A DNA stretch of 64,000 nucleotides from an uncultured Gammaproteobacteria bacterium (GCA_937900515.1 CALCCU010000112.1:62001-126000), one strand, 5' to 3'; positions 51,330 to 62,427 are shown, counted from the stretch's first letter. The notes: generated by a model from the letters alone, not told the origin. A program made the numbers and translations.

Positions 51330-52514
51330 GTGCAAAATTCTTCTGATGTCCTGTTTATATTGCTTGGCGCCATTATGGTGCTCGCAATGCATGCAGGCTT
51401 TGCTTTTTTAGAGGTGGGGACCGTTAGGAAAAAAAATCAGGTCAACGCCCTCGTTAAAATAATTATGGACTTTGCTGTTTCCACAATAGCTTACTTTTTC
51501 ATCGGTTATGGTATTGCCTATGGCATTAGCTTTTTCCAAGCTGCACCCGCATTAGTCGAATTCAATGGCTATGCCCTTGTAAAGTTCTTCTTTTTACTCA
51601 CCTTCGCTGCTGCAATTCCAGCTATCGTATCAGGTGGTATTGCGGAAAGAGCTAAGTTTAACCCTCAACTGATTGCCACTTTTCTAATTGCAGGTTTTGT
51701 ATATCCTCTATTTGAAGGCATTAGTTGGAATGGTTTATTTGGCTTTCAGCAATGGTTAGAAACAAGCTTTGGTGCTGGCTTCCATGATTTTGCGGGATCA
51801 GTCGTTGTTCATGGTGTTGGTGGTTGGATTGCACTAGCAGCTATTTTACACCTAGGCCCACGTCATGGTCGTTATGGTAAACAAGGTCAAGTCTTTGCTC
51901 ACCCGCCATCAAACATACCTTTTTTAGCGTTAGGTGCATGGATCCTTACTGTCGGTTGGTTTGGTTTTAACGTTATGTCTGCACAAGAAATCGGAGGTAT
52001 CAGCGGTTTAGTTGCAATCAACTCCCTTATGGCAATGGTCGGCGGCACGCTCGTAGCTTGTCTTGTCGGCCGTAATGATCCAGGTTTCGTTCATAACGGG
52101 CCATTAGCAGGTCTCGTTGCCGTTTGTGCTGGTTCAGACATTATGCATCCTCTTGGCGCTCTCGCGACAGGTGGTATCGCAGGAGGCCTGTTTGTCTTCA
52201 TGTTCACCATGACTCAAAATAAATGGAAGATTGATGATGTTCTTGGTGTATGGCCACTACATGGTTTATGTGGGGTATGGGGAGGAATAGCTGTAGGAAT
52301 TTTCGGGCAGCTTAGCATGGGTGGCTTAGGTGGCGTGAGCATGCAGTCACAAGTTATAGGTACGCTATTAGGTATTGCTATCGCCTTTATAGGTGGTTAT
52401 TTAGTATATGGTGTATTGAAACTTGCTCTAGGCCTACGCCTTTCTCAAGAAGAAGAATATAATGGCGCTGACTTGAGTATTCACAAAATCAGTGCAACAC
52501 CCGCTAACGACTAG
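51330..52514 (+). CDS. amt: Ammonium transporter
   Basis: Eleven-TM Amt; AGSVVVHGVGGWIALAAILHLGPRHGR and ALGAWILTVGWFGFNVMSA. Confidence 0.94.
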   Translation: MQNSSDVLFILLGAIMVLAMHAGFAFLEVGTVRKKNQVNALVKIIMDFAVSTIAYFFIGYGIAYGISFFQAAPALVEFNGYALVKFFFLLTFAAAIPAIVSGGIAERAKFNPQLIATFLIAGFVYPLFEGISWNGLFGFQQWLETSFGAGFHDFAGSVVVHGVGGWIALAAILHLGPRHGRYGKQGQVFAHPPSNIPFLALGAWILTVGWFGFNVMSAQEIGGISGLVAINSLMAMVGGTLVACLVGRNDPGFVHNGPLAGLVAVCAGSDIMHPLGALATGGIAGGLFVFMFTMTQNKWKIDDVLGVWPLHGLCGVWGGIAVGIFGQLSMGGLGGVSMQSQVIGTLLGIAIAFIGGYLVYGVLKLALGLRLSQEEEYNGADLSIHKISATPAND

Positions 52515-52525
52515 ATCAAAGAGAA

Positions 52526-52552
52526 CCGGTAGTAGCCATGTGCTACTACCGG
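52526..52552. terminator. Perfect 11 bp inverted repeat between amt and lpxA
   Basis: CCGGTAGTAGC-CATGT-GCTACTACCGG; no T-run; overlaps the lpxA stop codon. Confidence 0.55.
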
Positions 52553-53316
52553 ATTATTCCGCCGTCTTGTTCTGATAAGAAATCTAATAATAATGTGATT
52601 TCTGATTCTTCTTGCCCCATTTCTGAAAGCTTCACATCGGCTTCTTCTATGCGTAAGCCTGAGCGATAAAGTATTTTATAAGCCTTACGGATATTCTTAA
52701 TTTGGACATCTGAAAAGCCTTGGCGTCGCAAGCCTTCAACATTACAACCAATAGGTTTAGCCATATGCCCAGATACGAGGACATAAGGTGGTACATTTCG
52801 AGAGATAACACTTCCCATCGCACTGAATGAGTATGATCCCATTGAATTAAACTGGCTTACTAATGTAAAGCCACCTAATATAACAAAGTCTTTAAGGATG
52901 ACATGGCCTGCTAAGGTCGCATTATTAGCAAGTATATTATTACTTCCGATAATGCAGTCATGAGCAATATGAACATAAGCCATAATCCAATTATTGTCGC
53001 CAACTTTTGTAAGTCCACCACCCTGAACTGTGCCACGGTTAATGGTCACATTTTCTCGTATAAGGTTATTATCACCAATTTCTAAGGTCGTCGGCTCACC
53101 AGCATATTTTTTATCCTGTGGCTCTTCACCAATAGAAGAAAACTGATAAATCGTATTGTTTTTACCAATCTTAGTAGGGCCTTGAATAACAACATGTGAT
53201 TTAATATCACACCCCGAGGCTATTTCAACATCTGGTCCAATAATTGAAAAAGGTCCAATTTTTACATCTTCAGCTATGATAGCTGAAGGATCAATAATGG
53301 CTGTACTATGAATCAT
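52546..53316 (-). CDS. lpxA: UDP-N-acetylglucosamine acyltransferase
   Basis: [32 protein letters not shown]; hexapeptide repeats; next to fabZ/lpxD. Confidence 0.95.
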   Translation of the reverse strand: MIHSTAIIDPSAIIAEDVKIGPFSIIGPDVEIASGCDIKSHVVIQGPTKIGKNNTIYQFSSIGEEPQDKKYAGEPTTLEIGDNNLIRENVTINRGTVQGGGLTKVGDNNWIMAYVHIAHDCIIGSNNILANNATLAGHVILKDFVILGGFTLVSQFNSMGSYSFSAMGSVISRNVPPYVLVSGHMAKPIGCNVEGLRRQGFSDVQIKNIRKAYKILYRSGLRIEEADVKLSEMGQEESEITLLLDFLSEQDGGIIR

Positions 53317-53762
53317 TTAGGCATTTCTTGATTTACACACATAATGTCGGCGCTAACAACAACCTCACCGTCGACGCTTGCTTCACCACTAAACTTCCAC
53401 AGATTACGCTTATTCTTAACTAATTTAACAGATAGTTGTAACTGATCGCCTGGCTCAACTGGTTTTTTGAATCGAGCATTATCAATACCAGCTAAATAGT
53501 ACAAAGCATTATCAGATTGAACATCAGCAGCAGTTTTAAATGCTAATAATCCTGTAGCTTGTGCTAATGCTTCTAATATAAGAACTCCTGGCATAATCAC
53601 ACGTTGTGGAAAATGCCCCGTAAATTGAGGCTCATTAAAGGTAATATTTTTTATTCCGACAAGTGATTCGCCTGGTGTAAATTCAATAACACGGTCAATA
53701 AGCAAAAAAGGATATCGGTGAGGTAACAGTCTTTGTATCTCATGTATATCTATAGTATTCAA
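53313..53762 (-). CDS. fabZ: 3-hydroxyacyl-ACP dehydratase
   Basis: [44 protein letters not shown]. Confidence 0.95.
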   Translation of the reverse strand: MNTIDIHEIQRLLPHRYPFLLIDRVIEFTPGESLVGIKNITFNEPQFTGHFPQRVIMPGVLILEALAQATGLLAFKTAADVQSDNALYYLAGIDNARFKKPVEPGDQLQLSVKLVKNKRNLWKFSGEASVDGEVVVSADIMCVNQEMPK

Positions 53763-53826
53763 TTCATATATCCTTAATAATATTTATATTTCTTTAAACA
53801 GTTATGCATAAGCATAAGGAGCCGCA

Positions 53827-54837
53827 TTATTTTTGTTGAGATTCTATTTGTTTAACTCGTTCTGATAATTTTTCTAATTGCCTATAACGAATTACATTTT
53901 TGTGCCATACCTGTGTTGGTTCAGCAGGTATACCCGAAGAGTAGCTTCCTGACTGGGTAATCGATTTAGTAACCATTGTCATTCCTGTCAGTTGAACACC
54001 ATCTGCAATTTCTAAATGTCCTCCAAGCCCTGCACCACCGCCTATGGCACAGTTTTTACCAATGGTTGTACTACCTGCAATACCGACACATCCTGCAATG
54101 ACGGTGTGTTCACCAATAATTGTATTGTGACCTATTTGTATTTGATTATCTAATTTAACGCCGTCTCCGATAGTTGTATCATCAATTGCACCGCGATCTA
54201 TCGTTGTATTAGCTCCGATCTCAACATCATTGCCAATTTTAACGCTACCGACTTGAGGAACTTTGATCCATTTCCCTTTATCATTTGCAATACCAAAGCC
54301 ATCAGCACCAATCACTACCCCAGGATGAATTAAACCTCGTTGTCCGATACTAACACCATCACAAAGCGTCACATTAGCAACTAATCGAGTATTTTCACCC
54401 ACTCGAACATCATCGAGTAAAACGCAGCCTGGACCGATAACAACATTCTTCTCTAGAATAACCCCTGCTCCGATAACTGATTGAGCATTAATTGTAACGC
54501 TCGGGTCTATCTGACAATTCTCATCAATGGACACACTAGAGTGAATGCCCGTCTTCTTTATTACTACAGGGTTAAGTAATAAAGCTATTTTTGCATAAGC
54601 CACATAGGGATCATGAGAAATGATCGCATTAGAGGGAACATTACCGCTCAAGCTAGGGCTTACAATTACAGCTCCTGCGCTGGTTTCAGCCAAGTATTTT
54701 CTATACTTTGTATTTGATAGAAAACTAATTTGATCTGCTTTCGCAGACTGCAGTGTTGCAACACTGTTAACAACGTAGTCTCTATCACCTACTACATCAC
54801 CACCAATATGATCTGCAATTTCAGCTAACGTCCACAT
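53827..54837 (-). CDS. lpxD: UDP-3-O-acylglucosamine N-acyltransferase
   Basis: LpxD N-domain plus hexapeptide repeats (VVIGADGFGIANDKGKWIKVPQVGSVKIGNDVEIGANTTIDRG). Confidence 0.95.
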   Translation of the reverse strand: MWTLAEIADHIGGDVVGDRDYVVNSVATLQSAKADQISFLSNTKYRKYLAETSAGAVIVSPSLSGNVPSNAIISHDPYVAYAKIALLLNPVVIKKTGIHSSVSIDENCQIDPSVTINAQSVIGAGVILEKNVVIGPGCVLLDDVRVGENTRLVANVTLCDGVSIGQRGLIHPGVVIGADGFGIANDKGKWIKVPQVGSVKIGNDVEIGANTTIDRGAIDDTTIGDGVKLDNQIQIGHNTIIGEHTVIAGCVGIAGSTTIGKNCAIGGGAGLGGHLEIADGVQLTGMTMVTKSITQSGSYSSGIPAEPTQVWHKNVIRYRQLEKLSERVKQIESQQK

Positions 54838-54856
54838 AGTAATAGTAAGGTTTAAC

Positions 54857-55381
54857 TTATTTTTTAGATTTTAAAAGCTGTAAAACTTTATTTGTCATAT
54901 CTGTGCGCTCACTCGCAAAGATAACACCTTGGTAGACAACTAAATCATAAGATTCTTTTTTCGCTAAGCCCACAATTGTTTCAGCAATTTCTTTTTCTAG
55001 TTTACGTAACTCTTCGTTACGTCTAATTGATAAATCTTCACTGTATTCATCTTGTAAACGTTTTAATTCACGCTGTTCACTTAAAATATCTCTTTCTTTC
55101 TTTTTACGTTCATCAGCACCTAGAATGGCAGCATCTTTTGATAAACGTTCTTGTTTGGCGCGTAAGTTTTTGATTTTCTTTTCTAGTGATGAACTTCGAC
55201 TTGCAAACTCTTTTTCAAGTCTTGCTAATGCCTTTTCCTTTTGTGGCGATTTATCAAGCACCATTCCTGCATTTACGACTCCTATTTTCAATTCAGCCGC
55301 ACTTACAGTCATACTTGATACAGCCAAAACTGATGCTAATAATAAGCCAGTAATAGTTACTTTTCTCACACTAATCTCCAA
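54857..55381 (-). CDS. skp: Periplasmic chaperone Skp/OmpH
   Basis: Signal peptide, coiled-coil; between bamA and lpxD. Confidence 0.92.
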   Translation of the reverse strand: MEISVRKVTITGLLLASVLAVSSMTVSAAELKIGVVNAGMVLDKSPQKEKALARLEKEFASRSSSLEKKIKNLRAKQERLSKDAAILGADERKKKERDILSEQRELKRLQDEYSEDLSIRRNEELRKLEKEIAETIVGLAKKESYDLVVYQGVIFASERTDMTNKVLQLLKSKK

Positions 55382-55390
55382 ATGTGTTAA

Positions 55391-57670
55391 TTAAAATGTT
55401 GAACCTAATGAGAATTGGAAACTTTCGGTTTCGTCGTCTTCTTGCTCATTAAATGGTTGTGCAAAACTAAAGGACATTGCACCAAAAGGTGATATCCAAA
55501 TTGCAGAAATACCTGCAGAATATCGTAATAAACCAGTATCAAAATCCTGAGCATCCGAATACACATTACCGACATCGGTAAATGCGCTCAAACGAAATGA
55601 CCTAAGCTGCTTTTTCAAAAATGGTACTGGGAAGATAATTTCTGCTCCACCTGCTACCAGCATATTACCACCAAGAGCATTACCATTAGCAGTGTCTTTA
55701 ACACCTAATGTATTTGCTTTAAAGCCTCGTACATTTTTAATACCGCCGGCATAAAAGTTCTCAAAGAATGGAAGTTCTTCAGTATCTCCATATCCCTCAC
55801 CATAACCAAAGTTACCCTTCATAGCGAAGGTTAAAGAATCAGTTATAGGCGTGAACCAGCTAGTTTTATAGCGAAGTTTATAATATTGTAGCGATCCAAT
55901 TGGTGTAGCGACTTCCAATGAGACACTTTGAGCCATCCCTCTAGTCGGTAAAACAGAACTATCCCTTGTATCTCTAGACCAACCCAGAGTTAAAGGTATT
56001 GCCTGGAAATTATCGCCTTCTCGCGCAATAAAGTCTCTATGTACTTGCGCCGGATCCGTCCCCAAATTAATAGTGGTATCTTCAAACCCTACACCAAGAC
56101 GAATTCTATTATCTTCTGAAATTGGAATTCCGAAATTTACATCCCCCCCAAACTGATCGGTTGTGAAATTAGATAAGTTCGCCTCACCAGCATCTGACTT
56201 TCTGTAAAAGGCATTAAAACCTTGACTAATCCCATCAACAGTCACAAATGGGTTGGTATAACCAAAACTATAAACAGTATTTACGCTACTGTTATTAAAA
56301 CCAAAGCTAATATGCTTACCACTACCTAAAAAGTTTTTCTGGGTTACATTGGCATTAAAAATCAAACCATCAGATTGAGAGAAACCTAATCCAGCAGATA
56401 AACTACCCGAGGCCATTTCTGTTACCCCAAATTCAAGATCAACCTGATCGACAGTACCTGCAACCGGGACTGTTTCGACGTTAACATCTTCAAAATAACC
56501 TAAACGTTGAATACGAGCTCGCGATTGTTCAACGTTCGTCGTTGAGATCCAAGAAGACTCTTGTTGACGCATTTCGCGACGTAATACTTCATCACGAGTT
56601 TTACTATTTCCTGAAATATTTATTCTACGAACATAAGCACGTCGGCCTGGATCCACAAAAAATGTCAATGACACTTGCTTATTTTCACGATCGATATTTG
56701 GCACCGCATTTACATTTGCAAATGCATAACCGTCATCACCCAGTCGATTCGTCAATAACTCAGTACTTTTTGTAATCGCCTTACGTGAGAATAGTGCATC
56801 TTTCTTTATGACAACACGATCAAATAACTCTTCTTCCGCTACGATCAAATCACCGGCTAAACGAATTTCTTTAACCCTGTACTGATTGCCTTCAGAAATA
56901 TTAATGGTGATGTACATTTGCTTCTTATCATCAGTAATAGCAACTTGAGTTGACTCAACAGTGAAGTCAACATAACCACGATCTAAATAAAACGAGCGTA
57001 GTGTTTCTAAATCTGCTGATAACTTTTGTCGCGAATATTGATTATCATTGGTGATAAAGGATAAATATCCACCCGTTGACGACTGAAAATCAACTTTAAG
57101 CTCATCATCATCGTAAGATGTATTCCCGACAATATTGATGGCTCCAATTGTCGCAACAATACCCTCTGCCATAGTGATGCGAATACCAACTCGATTACGT
57201 GACAACGGCGTCACTTCTGATTCTATTGTTACACCATATTTCCCGCGGCTAAAATATTGACGCTGTAATTCCAGCTCAACACGTTCAAGCATCGCTTGCT
57301 CGAACACTTGCCCTTCAGAAAAACCTATTTGACTCAATGACTTCAATAGCTCAGCACTGTCCAAATCTTTGTTTCCAACAAATTCTATACTTGAAACAGC
57401 AGGGCGTTCAGTTACTTTTATAACCAGTACACCATCCATCTCTTCAACGCCGACATCACTGAAATACTTAGACTTATAGAGAGTACGAATAATACTTTTA
57501 GCATCATCATCACTCATTTCGTCGCCGACTTTTACAGCTAGGAAATTGAAAACTGTGCCAGCAGATATTCGCTGCAATCCCTCTACTCGGATATCTTTAA
57601 TAACAAAAGACTCGGCAAAGGCCGTACTAGAGAGCAATAGTAATACTATGATTTTGAGTAATTTAGTCAT
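55391..57670 (-). CDS. bamA: Outer membrane protein assembly factor BamA
   Basis: POTRA repeats plus C-terminal barrel ending SFQFSLGSTF. Confidence 0.96.
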   Translation of the reverse strand: MTKLLKIIVLLLLSSTAFAESFVIKDIRVEGLQRISAGTVFNFLAVKVGDEMSDDDAKSIIRTLYKSKYFSDVGVEEMDGVLVIKVTERPAVSSIEFVGNKDLDSAELLKSLSQIGFSEGQVFEQAMLERVELELQRQYFSRGKYGVTIESEVTPLSRNRVGIRITMAEGIVATIGAINIVGNTSYDDDELKVDFQSSTGGYLSFITNDNQYSRQKLSADLETLRSFYLDRGYVDFTVESTQVAITDDKKQMYITINISEGNQYRVKEIRLAGDLIVAEEELFDRVVIKKDALFSRKAITKSTELLTNRLGDDGYAFANVNAVPNIDRENKQVSLTFFVDPGRRAYVRRINISGNSKTRDEVLRREMRQQESSWISTTNVEQSRARIQRLGYFEDVNVETVPVAGTVDQVDLEFGVTEMASGSLSAGLGFSQSDGLIFNANVTQKNFLGSGKHISFGFNNSSVNTVYSFGYTNPFVTVDGISQGFNAFYRKSDAGEANLSNFTTDQFGGDVNFGIPISEDNRIRLGVGFEDTTINLGTDPAQVHRDFIAREGDNFQAIPLTLGWSRDTRDSSVLPTRGMAQSVSLEVATPIGSLQYYKLRYKTSWFTPITDSLTFAMKGNFGYGEGYGDTEELPFFENFYAGGIKNVRGFKANTLGVKDTANGNALGGNMLVAGGAEIIFPVPFLKKQLRSFRLSAFTDVGNVYSDAQDFDTGLLRYSAGISAIWISPFGAMSFSFAQPFNEQEDDETESFQFSLGSTF

Positions 57671-57728
57671 TGATTCTTTTTATACAGCTGGTCAACGGAA
57701 AGTAGCTAGTTTACCTGTAATAAACACA

Positions 57729-59069
57729 TTATCCAAACAGTCTTGTTAAGTCATTGAAAAAGGCCAGAATCATTAGCATGACAAGCAACAAAATTCCTAT
57801 TTTTTGCAACATTGACTGCGTATATTCAGATAAAGGTTTCCCACGTAACCACTCGATCAAATAGAACGCCAGGTGTCCACCATCTAACATAGGAATTGGC
57901 ATAAGGTTTAGTAAGCCTAAACTGATACTTATCATGGCTAAGAAACCCATAAACGAAATCAAACCATGTTCAGCCGATGAGCCAGCATATTGAGCAATCG
58001 TTACTGGACCGCCAATATTTGTGCTTGAAACCTCTCCCATAAGCATACCAACAATGCTTTTAACTGTCGCACTTGAAAATTGCCATGTTTGAGAAAAACC
58101 TTTATACAGTGCGCTGAATACACCATACTGCTCTATAGCCAAATAACGATCATCTATTGTTGTTTTACTCACATCGACCATAGCACCGATCCTACCTATC
58201 CCATCATCTCCTGCTGATGGGGTAACGCTAAGCACATATTTTTGCTGCTGACGCTCAATTGTAAATTCAAGTGGTGTATTTGGACTAGCTTGGACAAGCT
58301 TGACAACATCCATCCAATTATTTATCTGCTGATTACCGACAAATAAAATCTTATCTCCTTGCTGGATGCCTGATTTCTTCGCTTCACCTGTATCCGTAAC
58401 CGAAGCAATAAATGGAAGAACCTCTATTGAATAAGGTTTTATACCTAAGCTATCTAGTAATGGCTTAGCTGAATTAGAAAAATCATATTGAGCGACATCT
58501 AATTCTACATCACGAGCGCTATTGCCATCAGATACAAGTAAATCTACTTTTCCACCATCAATTGCTATATTAGCCAGTATTCTAGTTACACTGGCTAATG
58601 TTGGTGTTTTATAGCCATCTACCTCTAAAATCACATCGCCTGTAACGAGTTGCGCTACGTAAGCAGGAGAGTCAAGCTCTACCTCTGAAATAATTGGTTT
58701 CTGTCCCGGAATACCGATCATGAAAATCAGCCAATAAGCAAATATTGCAAACAATAAGTTAGCCAGTGGGCCAGCGATCACTATTGCACTGCGGGCAGCT
58801 AACGACTTGTTATTGAATGCCTGATTACGAAGGTGCTCATCGACTTCACCCTCTCTCTCATCTAGCATTTTCACATAACCACCCAGCGGCAGTGCAGAGA
58901 CACTAAATTCAGTGCCACTTTTACTTACTCGTTTCCAAAGAGGTTTACCAAAGCCTATTGAAAATTTAAGTACTTTGACCCCGCATCGGCGTGCCACCCA
59001 ATAATGTCCATATTCATGGACTACAATTAGAATAGCGAGTGTGATTAGTAAATAAAAAACTGACTGCAT
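57729..59069 (-). CDS. rseP: RIP metalloprotease RseP
   Basis: VVHEYGHYWVARRCGVKVLKFSIGFG; PDZ region; LMPIPMLDGGHLAFYLIE. Confidence 0.95.
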   Translation of the reverse strand: MQSVFYLLITLAILIVVHEYGHYWVARRCGVKVLKFSIGFGKPLWKRVSKSGTEFSVSALPLGGYVKMLDEREGEVDEHLRNQAFNNKSLAARSAIVIAGPLANLLFAIFAYWLIFMIGIPGQKPIISEVELDSPAYVAQLVTGDVILEVDGYKTPTLASVTRILANIAIDGGKVDLLVSDGNSARDVELDVAQYDFSNSAKPLLDSLGIKPYSIEVLPFIASVTDTGEAKKSGIQQGDKILFVGNQQINNWMDVVKLVQASPNTPLEFTIERQQQKYVLSVTPSAGDDGIGRIGAMVDVSKTTIDDRYLAIEQYGVFSALYKGFSQTWQFSSATVKSIVGMLMGEVSSTNIGGPVTIAQYAGSSAEHGLISFMGFLAMISISLGLLNLMPIPMLDGGHLAFYLIEWLRGKPLSEYTQSMLQKIGILLLVMLMILAFFNDLTRLFG

Positions 59070-59070
59070 C

Positions 59071-60246
59071 TTATACTATCAAGGCTTTTGCCAACTCACG
59101 AGCTTGGAAATCATCATCAAGAATTTGTTGTAAAGTATCACCACTGCTGGCTGATAAGCTAGTTAATACTTGCTCATTCACTTGAGCTATACCTGTATAT
59201 TTAAGTTGCTTATTTAGAAACGCGTCTACCGCAACCTCATTGGCAGCGTTCAATATGGCAGTACTCGTTCCGCCAGCATCCAATGCTTGATAAGCAAGAG
59301 CTAAGCAAGGAAAGTGTTCATAATCAGCTACCGCGAAGTCTAAACGACCTGCTGCTGCAAGATTTAGAGGTGCAACCCCAGAATCAATTCTCTCTGGCCA
59401 TGCAAGCGCATTGGCTATTGGGGTTCTCATATCTGGATTACCCATCTGAGCTAACATAGAGCCATCAATATAATCGACCATTGAGTGGATAATACTTTGA
59501 CGATGCAGTAACACTTCTATTTGGTTGCTAGCCATACCAAACAACCAGTGTGCTTCTATTACTTCAAGGCCTTTATTCATCATCGTGGCAGAGTCTACCG
59601 AAATCTTTTGTCCCATTGACCAATTTGGATGAGCTACTGCCTGCTCAGGTGTAACGTGCTCAAGATCAGCTATATCATAGTCACGAAATGGACCACCGGA
59701 TGCAGTAAGGACAATTTTCCGTACACCTCTGCCGTCATAGTGATACTGTTGTTGCTGACCAACAGGTAAACATTGCCAAATAGCATTATGTTCACTATCT
59801 ACTGGTAATAAAGTAGCATGGTTTGCTTCAACTTCTCGCATAAACAATCCACCACTCATCACGAGGGCTTCTTTGTTGGCTAATAAGATATGCTTTCCTG
59901 ATTTTGCTGCTGCCAAAGTAGGTAATAAACCAGCCGCACCAACAATTGCTGCCATGACATAATCAACGTCATGACTTTCTGCAACTTGCACCAATGCTTG
60001 TTCGCCAGAAAGTACTTCTGTGTTAGAGCTGACACCTTTAAGTTTATTAGCTAAAGTTTCAGCCGCTTGTTCATCCAGCATGACTGCAATTTTAGGATTA
60101 AATTGCTGGCATTGCTCGAACATAACATCGACTGACCGATTCGCTGTCAGTGCATAAACGCTGTACTTTTCTGGGTGAAGTGAAAGTACATTGAGTGTGC
60201 TGACACCGATTGATCCTGTTGATCCGAGTAAGGTAACCGCTTTCAC
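59071..60246 (-). CDS. dxr: 1-deoxy-D-xylulose 5-phosphate reductoisomerase
   Basis: VTLLGSTGSIGVSTLNVL; LLANKEALVMSGGLF; PVDSEHNAIWQCL. Confidence 0.96.
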   Translation of the reverse strand: MKAVTLLGSTGSIGVSTLNVLSLHPEKYSVYALTANRSVDVMFEQCQQFNPKIAVMLDEQAAETLANKLKGVSSNTEVLSGEQALVQVAESHDVDYVMAAIVGAAGLLPTLAAAKSGKHILLANKEALVMSGGLFMREVEANHATLLPVDSEHNAIWQCLPVGQQQQYHYDGRGVRKIVLTASGGPFRDYDIADLEHVTPEQAVAHPNWSMGQKISVDSATMMNKGLEVIEAHWLFGMASNQIEVLLHRQSIIHSMVDYIDGSMLAQMGNPDMRTPIANALAWPERIDSGVAPLNLAAAGRLDFAVADYEHFPCLALAYQALDAGGTSTAILNAANEVAVDAFLNKQLKYTGIAQVNEQVLTSLSASSGDTLQQILDDDFQARELAKALIV

Positions 60247-60250
60247 TTAG

Positions 60251-61072
60251 TCATACCCCTAATAAAAATAGACCCGCAGTAAAAACAGGTACAGCTGCTA
60301 TTAAACTATCGATACGGTCTAACATTCCACCATGCCCAGGTAGTAAGTTACCGCTATCTTTGACGCCATAACAACGCTTAAATAAACTTTCGAACAAATC
60401 ACCTGAGATCGATATAGCGAGCGATACAGCCGATAATAGCAACCAGTTAAATAAGGATAGTGAGCCTGATAACTCACTCACAAAACCTATCACAGCCCAA
60501 ATTGCTCCAAGAAACACAGCGCCACCAACACCCTGCCAACTCTTGTTTGGGCTGATAGCTTTTGCTAATGGTGTTTTACCCCATCGTTTACCAGCAAAGT
60601 AGCCACCCGTGTCCGCTAGCCATACCAATACCATGACGTATAACAATTGTTGAGGGCCTAGCAACGTTGATGCATGTAATTGTGTCCCTCCATGCCAAAA
60701 TAGTGCTAATACGAATACTGCCATCGCTAATGCAGCTGTTGAATTTTTAAAAACGGCTGCCACTTTAGTAGGTAATGCCGTATGTGCATACATGCCTATG
60801 AATAAAGTAATAGTAAGCCAAGCTATAATGATGAGACTCTGTAAGCCTGTGACAGAAAGAAAACTAAGCAATACTGTAGCAAGCAATAAGCTCAAAAAAG
60901 CAAAGAACTGATGCGTAACAGTCTTAAAACCAATAATTGAAAACCATTCATATGCAGCTAAACCAACGATGCCAGCTAATAAATACTGAAAAATACCAGT
61001 AGGCAAGAATAAAATGGCAACAACAACGATGGGAATAAGAACCATCGCGGTTAATAATCGCTGTTTAAGCAT
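60251..61072 (-). CDS. cdsA: Phosphatidate cytidylyltransferase
   Basis: LADTGGYFAGKRWGKTPLAKAISPNKSWQGVGGA; start MLKQRLLTAM at 61072 preferred over tracked 61147. Confidence 0.93.
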   Translation of the reverse strand: MLKQRLLTAMVLIPIVVVAILFLPTGIFQYLLAGIVGLAAYEWFSIIGFKTVTHQFFAFLSLLLATVLLSFLSVTGLQSLIIIAWLTITLFIGMYAHTALPTKVAAVFKNSTAALAMAVFVLALFWHGGTQLHASTLLGPQQLLYVMVLVWLADTGGYFAGKRWGKTPLAKAISPNKSWQGVGGAVFLGAIWAVIGFVSELSGSLSLFNWLLLSAVSLAISISGDLFESLFKRCYGVKDSGNLLPGHGGMLDRIDSLIAAVPVFTAGLFLLGV

Positions 61073-61808
61073 CCTCTTGCCCTTGAAGTTGTTCAGACGT
61101 TTTTCCGTAACGGCGTTCGCGTTTGCTAAAGGAAGCAATCGCGTCATCTAGATCCTCACTATCAAAATCAGGCCATAAGGTATCTGTAAAAAATAATTCG
61201 GTATAAGCTAATTGCCACAGTAAGAAGTTACTGACTCTTTGCTCGCCACCAGTTCGAATAAATAAATCAGGCTCAAAGATTCCGGACGTAGTTAGCTCAT
61301 TATTAATACTGTCTTCAGTAATGTCCTCAGGCTTTAATTCACCAGAGCATACTTTTGTAGCGAGAGCCTGTACGGCTTGAGTAACATCCCATCTCCCGCC
61401 ATAGTTAGCAGCAACATTGACCTGAAGGCCTGTATTATTTTCAGTTAGAAGTTCTGACTCACGAATTTGTGTTTGAAGACTCGTAGAAAATTTACTTATA
61501 TCTCCAAGAATTTTAAGCCTAATATTATTGCTATGCATGCGTTTAACTTGTTGCTTGAGGGCAATAGAAAAAAGCTCCATTAGCAATGAGACTTCTTTTG
61601 TCGGTCTTTTCCAGTTTTCGCTACTAAACGCAAATAAGCTAAGCACTGAAACGTTTCGTTCAATACACTGCTTGATTATTCTTTCGACAGCTTTAACCCC
61701 AGCTCTGTGTCCCATAAATCGCGGCTGGTGACGTTGCTTAGCCCAACGGCCATTACCATCCATGATAATCGCTATATGTTTAGGTACTGGAGAGTTTTCC
61801 TCTGTCAT
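61065..61808 (-). CDS. uppS: Undecaprenyl diphosphate synthase
   Basis: HIAIIMDGNGRWAKQR...; LFAFSSENWKRP; LFIRTGGEQRVSNFLLWQLAYTE. Confidence 0.95.
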   Translation of the reverse strand: MTEENSPVPKHIAIIMDGNGRWAKQRHQPRFMGHRAGVKAVERIIKQCIERNVSVLSLFAFSSENWKRPTKEVSLLMELFSIALKQQVKRMHSNNIRLKILGDISKFSTSLQTQIRESELLTENNTGLQVNVAANYGGRWDVTQAVQALATKVCSGELKPEDITEDSINNELTTSGIFEPDLFIRTGGEQRVSNFLLWQLAYTELFFTDTLWPDFDSEDLDDAIASFSKRERRYGKTSEQLQGQEDA

Positions 61809-61819
61809 GAAGAATCGTT

Positions 61820-62377
61820 TTACACTTCCATCAAATCAGCTTCTTTTTCAGCTAATACTGTGTCGATTTGTTTGATAACAGAGTCTGTTAATTTTTGTAC
61901 GGCATCTTCTGCACCGCGTAATTCATCTTCAGAAATTTCTTTTTCTTTTAACAAATCTTTTAAAGTACCGTTTGCATCGCGTCGAATATTTCGAATCGCA
62001 ACACGCGCACCTTCAGCTTCAGACTTAGCAATCTTAACTAAGTCACGACGACGTTCTTCAGTTAAAGGTGGAATTGGAATTCGAATAGTCATACCCGCAC
62101 TATTTGGATTAACACCAAGATCTGAATTCATAATCGCTTTTTCAACCACAGATAGCATTGGCTTTTCCCATGGCGTTACAGTTAATGTTCTGGCATCTTC
62201 GACACCTACATTAGCAACTTGGCTTAATGCAACGTCAGAACCATAATAAGGGACCATAACTTGATCTAAAAGACTTGTATGTGCACGACCAGCACGAATT
62301 TTTGCCATTGCATTACCCAATGCAGTAACACTTTTCTGCATTCTTTCTGAAGCGTCTTTTTTAATATCTTCGATCAT
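61820..62377 (-). CDS. frr: Ribosome recycling factor
   Basis: [32 protein letters not shown]. Confidence 0.97.
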   Translation of the reverse strand: MIEDIKKDASERMQKSVTALGNAMAKIRAGRAHTSLLDQVMVPYYGSDVALSQVANVGVEDARTLTVTPWEKPMLSVVEKAIMNSDLGVNPNSAGMTIRIPIPPLTEERRRDLVKIAKSEAEGARVAIRNIRRDANGTLKDLLKEKEISEDELRGAEDAVQKLTDSVIKQIDTVLAEKEADLMEV

Positions 62378-62427
62378 TTTCTTTCCTAAATCACTTTATT
62401 ACTAATCAACAGTTGGAATTAGCGAAC

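Noticed and set aside
61707-62246. 179 aa + strand ORF
   Set aside because: Lies antisense across frr and the uppS 5' end, both strongly recognised; shadow ORF.
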